From contig JAKSPP010000003.1 in the NCBI GenBank assembly GCA_024404735.1, positions 1 through 25,233 of the forward strand: a stretch of DNA of 25,233 nucleotides, read 5' to 3'. This DNA is from Oscillospiraceae bacterium (GTDB lineage: Bacteria > Bacillota > Clostridia > Oscillospirales > Oscillospiraceae). The first letter of the stretch is position 1. Each line of letters starts with the position of its first letter. This document shows, in pieces, positions 7,154 to 14,008 of this stretch. The translations under genes were made by a program, and so were the position numbers. The notes under the pieces are model-generated. The model saw only the letters and a program-made list of their open reading frames with translations. It was not told where the DNA came from and did not search any database.

Positions 7154-8374
7154 TTAAAGCTTGCCTTCTCTGAGAAGAGCGCCGACCTGAGTGGGCAGAC
7201 CCCAGAGGTTAATGAAGCCTGTTGCCTGAGCCTGATCATAATCGCTCTCGCCGAAGGTTGCAATCTTCTCGGAATAAAGAGCATAGGGGCTCTTTACACC
7301 GGCCTTGATGATGTTGCCCTTGTAGAGCTTGAGGCGTACGGTACCGGTTACGTTCTTCTGGGTCTCGGTTACGAAGGCGGAGAGAGCCTGACGGAGGGGA
7401 GAGAACCAGAGGCCGTTGTAGAGAAGCTCTGCAAAGCAGACGGAAAGCTCCTGCTTCTTGTGGGCGGTCATCTTGTCAAGGGTGAGTGTTTCGAGAGTCT
7501 TGTGTGCAGCGTAGAGAATGGTGCCGCCGGGGGTCTCGTAAACGCCACGGCACTTCATGCCGACAAGTCTGTTCTCGACGATATCAAGAAGACCGATACC
7601 GTTCTTGCCGCCGAGCTCGTTAAGCTTCCAGATGATGTCGGTTGCCTTCATCTTCTCTCCGTCAAGAGCAGTGGGAACGCCCTTCTCAAAGTCGATGGTA
7701 ACATAGGTGGGCTCATCGGGAGCATTGATGGGGGATACACCCATCTCAAGGAAGCCGGGCTTCTCGTAGAGAGGCTCATTCCAGGGGTCCTCAAGGTCAA
7801 GACCCTCGTGAGAGAGATGCCAGATGTTCTTGTCCTTGGAGTAGTTTGTCTCTCTGTTTCTCTTAAGAGGAACATTATGTGCCTCGGCGTAATCGATTTC
7901 TTCGTCTCTGGACTTGATGTCCCACTCTCTCCAGGGAGCGATGATGGGCATATCGGGAGCAAAATTCTTGATTGCAAGCTCAAAACGAACCTGGTCGTTG
8001 CCCTTGCCGGTGCAGCCGTGGGCAATGGCATCTGCGCCTTCCTTCTTTGCAATCTCAACAAGAGCCTTTGCGATAATGGGGCGTGCGAAGGCCGTACCCA
8101 TAAGGTAATCCTCGTAAATTGCGCCTGCCTGCATGGAGGGGATGATTACGTCATCAACCATCTCATCGGTAACATCCGCAACGTAAAGCTTGGATGCGCC
8201 TGTCTTGAGAGCCTTCTCCTCAAGACCATCAAGCTCGTCATTCTGGCCGACATTACCTGCAACGGCAATAATTTCGGGGTTGTTGTAATTCTCCTTGAGC
8301 CAGGGAATGATGATGGAGGTATCAAGACCGCCGGAGTATGCGAGAACTACTTTTTTGATGTTTTCTTTATTCAT
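7154..8374 (-). CDS. argG: Argininosuccinate synthase
   Basis: It joins citrulline and aspartate with ATP to give argininosuccinate. The length of 406 aa matches the roughly 400-aa bacterial type. The ATP pyrophosphatase loop SGGLDTS is at 14-20, and the conserved segments GCTGKGNDQVRFE and APWREWD are present. It is the first gene of the arginine block, with a leader of about 60 nt from a near-consensus promoter that overlaps an ARG-box-like palindrome. The ATG at 8374 lies only 7-10 nt after AAAGAGGC, a moderate ribosome binding site. Confidence 0.97.
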   Translation of the reverse strand: MNKENIKKVVLAYSGGLDTSIIIPWLKENYNNPEIIAVAGNVGQNDELDGLEEKALKTGASKLYVADVTDEMVDDVIIPSMQAGAIYEDYLMGTAFARPIIAKALVEIAKKEGADAIAHGCTGKGNDQVRFELAIKNFAPDMPIIAPWREWDIKSRDEEIDYAEAHNVPLKRNRETNYSKDKNIWHLSHEGLDLEDPWNEPLYEKPGFLEMGVSPINAPDEPTYVTIDFEKGVPTALDGEKMKATDIIWKLNELGGKNGIGLLDIVENRLVGMKCRGVYETPGGTILYAAHKTLETLTLDKMTAHKKQELSVCFAELLYNGLWFSPLRQALSAFVTETQKNVTGTVRLKLYKGNIIKAGVKSPYALYSEKIATFGESDYDQAQATGFINLWGLPTQVGALLREGKL

Positions 8375-8439
8375 ATTATATGCCTCTTTATTCTAACGGG
8401 CAAAAGCACAGCCCTGCCCTTTGTTTTTGTGTGCATAAG

Positions 8440-8480
8440 TTTATAGCACAATATTCAAGTTTTGTCAATATTTATTCATT
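8440..8480 (-). promoter_or_regulatory. argG promoter with ARG-box-like operator
   Basis: On the minus strand -35 TTGACA (8463-8468) and -10 TATAAA (8440-8445) are 17 bp apart. The sequence TGAATAAATATTGA (8465-8478) overlaps the -35 and differs from the ARG-box core TGAAT-WWWW-ATTCA at one base. ArgR repression by arginine is the natural inference. Confidence 0.78.
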
Positions 8481-8500
8481 CGGTTTTTTGTATTTTTTAA

Positions 8501-8590
8501 GGGCTTCCGGGGTTCGCGTTCAAAACGCGGGATTTATTTATGCATATATTATATATGCGCCGTCGATTTTTGTGTGAAGAGACGAAGCCC
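8501..8590. other. Unexplained structured intergenic segment
   Basis: The 348-bp gap between argG and the next gene holds the two promoters and this segment. GGGCTTC (8501-8507) can pair with GAAGCCC (8584-8590). Enclosed are a CGCGTT-3-AACGCG hairpin (8516-8530) and the near-continuous palindrome GCATATATTATATATGC (8542-8558). Together they could fold as a three-way junction. No known RNA family was recognised. Confidence 0.35.
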
Positions 8591-8653
8591 GGGCAGACAG
8601 CGAACCTGCATATTATTCATAAATTGTTTATGTTTATTCATTTTTCTTTGTTG

Positions 8654-8682
8654 TTGACCCAAAAGTCATATTGGATTATAAT
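8654..8682 (+). promoter_or_regulatory. Promoter for surface protein-MscS unit
   Basis: -35 TTGACC (8654-8659), a 17-bp spacer and a perfect -10 TATAAT (8677-8682). The start of transcription would be near 8689, leaving a leader of about 34 nt before the ATA codon at 8723. Confidence 0.78.
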
Positions 8683-8722
8683 TGCGTATACGACATTCCC
8701 GGAGAAAAGGAGGCGATGTAAA

Positions 8723-10009
8723 ATAGCCATTTCCGAAACAGACAACCGATACCCGGAATATGCTGCCCCGAAAGAGCCCGTGAAGGGCAAAAAATCTTCA
8801 GGCGGTCTTAAGCTTGCCGGACCTGCGGCTCTTCTTATGGCTGCCTTTTTAACTATATCGTCCTCAGCTCCCGGAAAAGAAGTCTCTCCCCCGCCCGAAA
8901 CGGAGATTATCAGGACCTCTCCCCTTCCCACGGAGGAAACAGCGCCGCCTTCTCCTTCCATACCACCGGAAAAAAATCAGTACACTGTGTATCTTGATTA
9001 TAATTTAGGGGATTTTATCGTTCTTAAAAAGAGGCCGGAGGCCGATTCCTCGTCCGATTCCCTTTCTCTTTCCATGACGGTTGAAAAGGGAACCGTTCTT
9101 TCGGGAGATTATTCTCTGGAGGCCGAGGACTGTGTAACCGCCTCGGGCTATTTCGGAGATGAAACAAGTCCGGTTATTTTTACCGGATGGTACAGGCAGG
9201 ACGGAAGTCCCTTTGATTTTTCCGAAAGCATCAATGAGGATTTAAGCCTTTGTGCAGGCTGGCACCTTGAGGTATACGAATGCTGCTTCAAAAACCGGCC
9301 TTTGGGAGGAGGCCTTGATTCCGAAGGAAATGCGCACGTATCTCTTAAAACAACGGTAAGCCCCGTTGTATTCGGAAAAGCAGTTTCTCTTGACAGTCTC
9401 CTCAGGGACGACGAAGAATATTTTGGACAAAGAAACGAAAATGTCTGTCGCATGAGCTTTATATTCAGCTACACGGATGAGACGGGCAACACGGTCATTC
9501 ACAGACTGGGAAACGACGATGCTCTTGCAGTTGACAACGTTTCCTTAAACGGAGAGAGTGCTGAGCTCACCTGGAGCGCAGTTCTGGGAAGTGAGCTTCT
9601 CAAGGCCTCCGAAAACGGAAGCAACCATAAGCTTTATGCCCGTGGAGCCGTATGCATTGACGGCATTGAATATCTTCTGAGCGAAACAAATACAGCCTCC
9701 TATCCCGTAGAATTTTTCGACCCGGAGGGTTCGGAGCGCATCATACAAAACGGAGTATCCGTTCTTATGATGGACGGAAAAGTCCTTCTCATCGATATGA
9801 GTGACTGTCCCGATGCCGGAATACTTGTTATGGACAACGATAATTCCAGATTCACCGGTCGTGTATCCTATGATGTTTTCTATCCCGCAGACGTGGGCAC
9901 AGAAGAAATATCCGACATATGGATACTGCGTAAGGGCGCACCGCAGCCCGGCTTCTTCGACACTCTTGAAGACAGCCCCGACTTAATCGCACATTTCCAA
10001 ATTTCCTGA
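8723..10009 (+). CDS. Membrane-anchored surface protein with InlB B-repeat-like region
   Basis: The product is not assigned to a known function. It has a short cytoplasmic N-terminus, one membrane helix (about 31-48), a Pro/Glu/Thr-rich stalk (about 52-85) and an exported domain. Residues about 87-180 resemble a Listeria-Bacteroides/InlB B-repeat (YTVYLDYNLGDF ... FTGWYRQDGSPFDF ... LSLCAGW). The rest (about 180-428) is beta-rich and unrecognised. Start choice: AAAAGGAGG (8705-8713) is followed in frame only by ATA at 8723, 9 nt away, then GCC ATT. In-frame ATGs at 8540, 8555 and 8630 lie upstream of the transcription start and have no ribosome binding site. I therefore give 8723 as the likely start, with a non-standard ATA codon (428 aa). 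It lies 16 bp upstream of the mscS gene and is probably co-transcribed with it. Confidence 0.7.
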   Translation: MAISETDNRYPEYAAPKEPVKGKKSSGGLKLAGPAALLMAAFLTISSSAPGKEVSPPPETEIIRTSPLPTEETAPPSPSIPPEKNQYTVYLDYNLGDFIVLKKRPEADSSSDSLSLSMTVEKGTVLSGDYSLEAEDCVTASGYFGDETSPVIFTGWYRQDGSPFDFSESINEDLSLCAGWHLEVYECCFKNRPLGGGLDSEGNAHVSLKTTVSPVVFGKAVSLDSLLRDDEEYFGQRNENVCRMSFIFSYTDETGNTVIHRLGNDDALAVDNVSLNGESAELTWSAVLGSELLKASENGSNHKLYARGAVCIDGIEYLLSETNTASYPVEFFDPEGSERIIQNGVSVLMMDGKVLLIDMSDCPDAGILVMDNDNSRFTGRVSYDVFYPADVGTEEISDIWILRKGAPQPGFFDTLEDSPDLIAHFQIS

Positions 10010-10025
10010 AAACGAGGAGTAAAGT

Positions 10026-10937
10026 ATGAAGAAAAACAAATCCACAATAGGCCTTATTATTTCCGTTCTGTTAATCGTCTCTATTGCCTTTACGGGAAAT
10101 ATCCCCGGAAGTGTCGGCGAGGAGATTAAAAATCTTTCCGCAAAAATGGCCGGCGAGGGCGGAATCGCCGGTATATTCGCAAAGATTCTCGCATCTGTTT
10201 TTGCGGGGGCATTTGTTTACGCCGTTTATACCGTAATCAAATTTATCCTCACCTCCATCGGCAGGAAATCAAACAGGGCCGCAACCGTAACAAAGCTTTT
10301 TTCCGCACTTGCAAAGTACATTATCGGAATAATCGGAATTATATGGATTCTGGGAATTTTCGGACTTGATATCAAGTCCTCCCTTGCCGGTGTCGGAATC
10401 CTCGGTCTTATCATAGGCTTCGGCGCCCAGAGCCTTATAGAAGACGTAATTACAGGTGCCTTTGTAATTCTGGAGGGGCAGTACAATGTCGGCGATATTA
10501 TCATTCTCGATGAATTCAGAGGCACTGTCCGTGAAATCGGAGTCCGCACAACAACCATTGAGGATGCGGGCGGAAATCTTAAAATAGTCAACAATTCCGA
10601 CATAAGAAACTTCCAGAACCGCTCAAGAAACACATCCAAGGCCGCCTGCGTTGTGGGTGTTTCCTACTCAACCGACCTTGACTACCTTACAAAATGCCTT
10701 AACGATGCCTTCCCCGAAATATACGGAAGGCATTCCGAACTTTTCCTTTCCTCCCCCGTTTATCTTGGTGTTGAGGAATTTGCCGGCAGCAGCATTAACA
10801 TTAAGATTGTTGCCGACTGTGAGGAAACTAAGGTCTTCTCCGCACAGAGAACCCTTAATTACGAAATCAAAAAGCTCTTCGACAAAAAAGGCATTGAAAT
10901 CCCATTCCCTCAGCTTGTCGTTTATAAGGGAGAATAA
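10026..10937 (+). CDS. mscS: Small-conductance mechanosensitive channel, MscS family
   Basis: This membrane channel opens under membrane tension and protects against hypo-osmotic shock. It has 303 aa, with hydrophobic segments at about 7-24, 50-79 and 92-114. The pore helix TM3 (about 118-150) is rich in Gly/Ala, with the family pattern GVGILGLIIGFGAQSLIED. The beta domain follows (QYNVGDIIILDEFRGTVREIG), then an alpha/beta C-terminal domain. The ATG at 10026 has GAGGAG 6 nt upstream. It directly follows the exported B-repeat protein gene, so the two may be made together; whether they interact is not known. No terminator was found in the 116 bp downstream. Confidence 0.93.
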   Translation: MKKNKSTIGLIISVLLIVSIAFTGNIPGSVGEEIKNLSAKMAGEGGIAGIFAKILASVFAGAFVYAVYTVIKFILTSIGRKSNRAATVTKLFSALAKYIIGIIGIIWILGIFGLDIKSSLAGVGILGLIIGFGAQSLIEDVITGAFVILEGQYNVGDIIILDEFRGTVREIGVRTTTIEDAGGNLKIVNNSDIRNFQNRSRNTSKAACVVGVSYSTDLDYLTKCLNDAFPEIYGRHSELFLSSPVYLGVEEFAGSSINIKIVADCEETKVFSAQRTLNYEIKKLFDKKGIEIPFPQLVVYKGE

Positions 10938-10988
10938 AATCAGCTTTGTCCCCGGTACCGCTTTCACAACTTTTATTTTAACATCCCG

Positions 10989-11017
10989 TTGCTTTTAAAT
11001 AGTTTCTTGTGTATAAT
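10989..11017 (+). promoter_or_regulatory. Promoter of the cbiK-type gene
   Basis: -35 TTGCTT (10989-10994), a 17-bp spacer and -10 TATAAT (11012-11017). The leader before the ATG at 11054 is about 30 nt, too short for a cobalamin riboswitch. Confidence 0.7.
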
Positions 11018-11053
11018 GGAGCAAACATAAATTAAACTTAAAGGAGCAAAATA

Positions 11054-11818
11054 ATGAAACAGGCCCTTGTTATCGTAAGCTTCGGAACCTCCGTGGAAAA
11101 GGCAAGCCTTGATATTCACGCAGTTGAGAAGGCACTTTCGGACGCAGTTCCCGATGCGGATGTTTTCATAGCATATACAAGCAGCATTATCAGAAGAATT
11201 CTTGCCAAAAGAGGCACTCCCGTTCCCTCGCTGGGTGAGGTCCTCGAGGATATGGAGGCAGATTACGACAGAGTAATCGTTCAGCCGACACACATTCTCT
11301 GCGGTATTGAGTATGACAAGATAAAGGCCGTTGCAGACAGCTACAACTACAAATTCAGGGAGCTTCTGTTCGGAAAGCCTCTTCTGGGAGATGCAGAGGA
11401 TCTGAAGGAGCTTTCGGGCATTCTGAAGGCCCGTTACGGTAAAGAAGACAGAGCCCTTGTACTCATGGGCCATGGCTCCGAGAGTTTTTCAAATATGGTT
11501 TACCCCGCTTTTCAGACGGTTATGCGTTATATGGGCTGCAAAAATGCCTATGTAGGCACTGTTGAAGGCTGGCCCGAAATCGATGATGTTATTGCCCAGC
11601 TTAAGGACGCCGGCGAAAAGAGCGCAATTTTAGTCCCCCTGATGCTCGTTGCAGGGGACCATGCAATAAACGATATGTCCGGAGATGAGGACGACAGCTG
11701 GAAAAACCTCATTGAAAAGGAAGGAATCTCCGTTTCCTGCCATCTCGACGGTCTCGGTCTTCTCCCCGAGGTCCAGGCACTTTACTGCAGACATTTAAGA
11801 GAAATTATCGGAGAATAA
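11054..11818 (+). CDS. cbiK: Anaerobic cobaltochelatase, CbiK type
   Basis: It inserts Co2+ into sirohydrochlorin in the anaerobic (early cobalt) cobalamin pathway. The length of 254 aa is near that of the Salmonella enzyme. The chelatase fold's two halves are visible. The metal-binding histidines expected for CbiK are H140 in LVLMGHGSESF and H203 in VPLMLVAGDHAINDM. VQPTHILCGIEYD (76-88) is another family block. There is no signal peptide, so it is cytosolic, unlike the periplasmic CbiKP. The ATG at 11054 has AAGGAG 7 nt upstream. It stands alone with its own promoter and terminator and no other cbi genes are in the window. A related chelatase role (Fe or Ni) cannot be excluded by sequence alone. 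Confidence 0.9.
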   Translation: MKQALVIVSFGTSVEKASLDIHAVEKALSDAVPDADVFIAYTSSIIRRILAKRGTPVPSLGEVLEDMEADYDRVIVQPTHILCGIEYDKIKAVADSYNYKFRELLFGKPLLGDAEDLKELSGILKARYGKEDRALVLMGHGSESFSNMVYPAFQTVMRYMGCKNAYVGTVEGWPEIDDVIAQLKDAGEKSAILVPLMLVAGDHAINDMSGDEDDSWKNLIEKEGISVSCHLDGLGLLPEVQALYCRHLREIIGE

Positions 11819-11834
11819 GAAAAAACCTTACTCA

Positions 11835-11873
11835 CCCCCGCTCCCTATACCTTTCGGAGCGGGGGCGTTTTTT
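11835..11873 (+). terminator. Terminator after cbiK
   Basis: CCCCCGCTCC (11835-11844) pairs perfectly with GGAGCGGGGG (11856-11865) around an 11-nt loop. A GCG TTTTTT tail follows, ending at 11873. Confidence 0.93.
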
Positions 11874-11944
11874 GCATCAGCAGTCTGTATGTTAACCCGT
11901 AAAATTTATCTTTGGTCAAAAATGAAAAAATTATCAATTTTTAG

Positions 11945-11973
11945 ATGACAAATGCGGACATTTATGTTATATT
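11945..11973 (+). promoter_or_regulatory. Probable promoter of the UroD-family gene
   Basis: -35 ATGACA (11945-11950), a 17-bp spacer and -10 TATATT (11968-11973). A short dyad AAATG-4-CATTT lies in the spacer. The leader would be about 60 nt. Confidence 0.55.
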
Positions 11974-12039
11974 ACTGTGTGCAATTTTTAAGCATTATTT
12001 AATAATAGTCCCTATGGACTTTATGGAGGTTTTATAAAC

Positions 12040-13044
12040 ATGTTAAGCAGAGTTGACAACTTTCTTGAAACCCTGAAGAAGGACGGCAAGCCCGATCGCT
12101 TTGTCAAGCAGTTCGAAGCCACTTCCATGGTTCCCGGCGACCCCGTATGCTTCTATATCCGCGGAAACCGTTTCCCCGGTATGGAGCCTCTCATTGACCG
12201 CTGGGGCACAAGAATCGTATGGCCCGCAGGCGAAATCGGTGCCATCCCCGACCCCAACCCCGCATATCAGGTTGTTAAAGATATCTGCGACTGGCAGGAT
12301 TACACCAAGGTTCCCGACCTCGTCGCCAACTGCTCCGACCCCGCAGCATGGGCAGAGTATATGGAGAGAGCAAAGGCAAGCACCGCCGATGACACTCTCT
12401 TTATGATGTTCGCTCCCACCGGCGTATTTGAGCGTATGCACTTCCTCATGGGCTTCGAGGATACTCTCGTTAACCTGATGGTTGAGCCCGAGGCAGCAGC
12501 AGAGCTTGCCATGGCAATCGGCGAGTACCGTTACCAGGGCTACAAGCTCATGGTTGAGAACTGCCACCCCAAGGTACTTCTTCTCCACGATGACTGGGGC
12601 AGCAAGACCCAGCTCTTCATGCGTCCCGAAGTATGGCGCGAAATCATCAAGCCCGCATATCAGAAGGCTTATGATTATCTCCACGAGCAGGGCGTTATCA
12701 TCATGCACCACTCCGACTCCTTCTGCGAGCCCATCCTCGAGGATATGATTGACCTTCACATCGACATCTGGCAGGGCGCTCTCCCCCAGAACGACATCGC
12801 AGGTCTTCTCAAGAAGGCCGACGGCCGCATCACCATCATGGGCGGTCTCGATGCAGGTATCATCGACAGAGATGACTCCACCGAGGAAGAGATTCGTGCA
12901 GAAGTCAGAAGAGCCTGCATGGAGTACGGCCCCTGCGGTCACTTCATCCCCTGCATCACCTACGGTGGCCCCGGCCCCATCCATCCCATTGACGGCATCA
13001 TCAATGACGAAATCGACAAGTGCTCCAAGGAGATTTTCGGCTGA
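12040..13044 (+). CDS. Uroporphyrinogen-decarboxylase-superfamily protein (MtaA/HemE-like)
   Basis: This 334-aa cytosolic TIM-barrel protein belongs to the URO-D superfamily (PF01208). The superfamily includes HemE and corrinoid-dependent methyltransferases such as MtaA and CmuA. In MtaA-type enzymes zinc is bound by an HxC motif plus a distal Cys. Here the matching place reads IMHHSDSFCEPI (221-232), giving H224-S-D226 instead of HxC. C228 lies nearby and C305 lies in HFIPCITYGGPGP. It is therefore probably neither a standard HemE nor a standard MtaA. The ATG at 12040 has TGGAGG about 10 nt upstream. Codon use is strongly biased to C- and G-ending codons, as in gdhA, which suggests high expression. 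Cobalt chelatase is the upstream neighbour, but terminator and promoter separate them. Confidence 0.85.
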   Translation: MLSRVDNFLETLKKDGKPDRFVKQFEATSMVPGDPVCFYIRGNRFPGMEPLIDRWGTRIVWPAGEIGAIPDPNPAYQVVKDICDWQDYTKVPDLVANCSDPAAWAEYMERAKASTADDTLFMMFAPTGVFERMHFLMGFEDTLVNLMVEPEAAAELAMAIGEYRYQGYKLMVENCHPKVLLLHDDWGSKTQLFMRPEVWREIIKPAYQKAYDYLHEQGVIIMHHSDSFCEPILEDMIDLHIDIWQGALPQNDIAGLLKKADGRITIMGGLDAGIIDRDDSTEEEIRAEVRRACMEYGPCGHFIPCITYGGPGPIHPIDGIINDEIDKCSKEIFG

Positions 13045-13083
13045 GAAAATCCCTTATGCGGTAGCATAGGTCCTAAATAAAAA

Positions 13084-13137
13084 ATGCACCGTACTCCCTT
13101 TCCTTATTCAGGAAAACCGGAGTACGGTGTATTTTTC
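13084..13137. terminator. Bidirectional terminator between UroD-family gene and rsmA
   Basis: CACCGTACTCC (13087-13097) pairs perfectly with GGAGTACGGTG (13119-13129). A TATTTTT tail follows on the plus strand and an ATTTTTTATTT tail on the minus strand, so it serves both convergent genes. Confidence 0.93.
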
Positions 13138-13147
13138 GTTGTTATTA

Positions 13148-13996
13148 TCAAAGCTTTTCCGAAAGCCTTGCGAAATCCTCAAGGGAAAGAGTTTCCCCTC
13201 TTGCCTTAACATCGATTCCGGCGGCAATAAGGGCCCCTTCGGCCTCTTCTCTTGAAAGAGACCTTCCGAAACCGGACATAAGGGCATTGGGAAGAGTTTT
13301 TCTTCTCTGATTGAATGCCGCCCTTACAATCTTCATAAGCTTATCCCTGTCCGCCTTTACCGGAGGCTCGGGAAGAATGTTCATTGTAATGACGGAGGAG
13401 GTTACCTTGGGTGCGGGAATAAAGCAGGAGGCAGGCACATCGAAGAGTATCTCAGGCTCCGAATACCAGCGGCACAGAAGAGTGAAGGCTCCGTAATCGG
13501 CCGTGCCGGGGCGGGCGCAGATGCGCTTTGCAACCTCCTTCTGAATCATTATGGTAACCCTGGAAAAAAGGCCGGATTCCAGAAGCACCGTAATAAGAGG
13601 GCTTGTAATATTATAGGGGATATTGGCGCAGGCAACGATTTTATCACAGCCTGCAAGCTTTTCTCCCAGAAGGGCCCTTAAATCCGTTTTAAGAGCATCC
13701 CCGTAATAAATCTCAACATTGGGAAGTGAGCCGACTGTTTCGGAAAGAATCGGCCTTAGGCTCTCATCAAGCTCAATGGACAGAACCTTTTTTGCATATT
13801 TTGAAAGCTCGTTTGTAAGGCAGCCTATACCCGGACCTATTTCAAGTACACCCGTTTTGTCATCAATTCCCGCAGAGGCGGCGATGTCCTCCGGTACATT
13901 TCGGGCGCAGAGGAAGTTTTGCCCCATGCTTTTTGAAAAACGGAAGCCGTGGCGGCCCAGAAGAGCCTTTATTTCATTTATATCGGTTAAATTCAT
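13148..13996 (-). CDS. rsmA: 16S rRNA dimethyladenosine transferase
   Basis: It dimethylates two adjacent adenosines (A1518 and A1519 in E. coli numbering) in the 3' hairpin of 16S rRNA during 30S maturation. The length is 282 aa. FSKSMGQNFL (20-29), the SAM-binding VLEIGPGIGCLT (50-61), SIELDESL and the target-base motif NIPY (125-128) are all present. The ATG at 13996 is kept because it is 12 bp after trmD's stop; its ribosome binding site (AAGG) is weak, which suggests translational coupling to trmD. It ends the ylxM-ffh-rpsP-khpA-rimM-trmD-rsmA run. rplS, which usually follows trmD, is missing at this place. Confidence 0.95.
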   Translation of the reverse strand: MNLTDINEIKALLGRHGFRFSKSMGQNFLCARNVPEDIAASAGIDDKTGVLEIGPGIGCLTNELSKYAKKVLSIELDESLRPILSETVGSLPNVEIYYGDALKTDLRALLGEKLAGCDKIVACANIPYNITSPLITVLLESGLFSRVTIMIQKEVAKRICARPGTADYGAFTLLCRWYSEPEILFDVPASCFIPAPKVTSSVITMNILPEPPVKADRDKLMKIVRAAFNQRRKTLPNALMSGFGRSLSREEAEGALIAAGIDVKARGETLSLEDFARLSEKL

Positions 13997-14008
13997 AATA
14001 CAAAAACC

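Noticed and set aside
7460..8446. 328-codon plus-strand frame opposite argG
   Set aside because: argG is complete on the minus strand with all motifs. The antisense product shows no domain and would run through the argG promoter.
11018..11053. Cobalamin riboswitch in front of cbiK
   Set aside because: The leader is only about 30 nt and has no B12-box-like sequence.
12043..12984. 313-codon open frame on the minus strand opposite the URO-D-family gene
   Set aside because: It is a shadow of strong codon bias on the plus strand; there is no start signal or recognisable protein.
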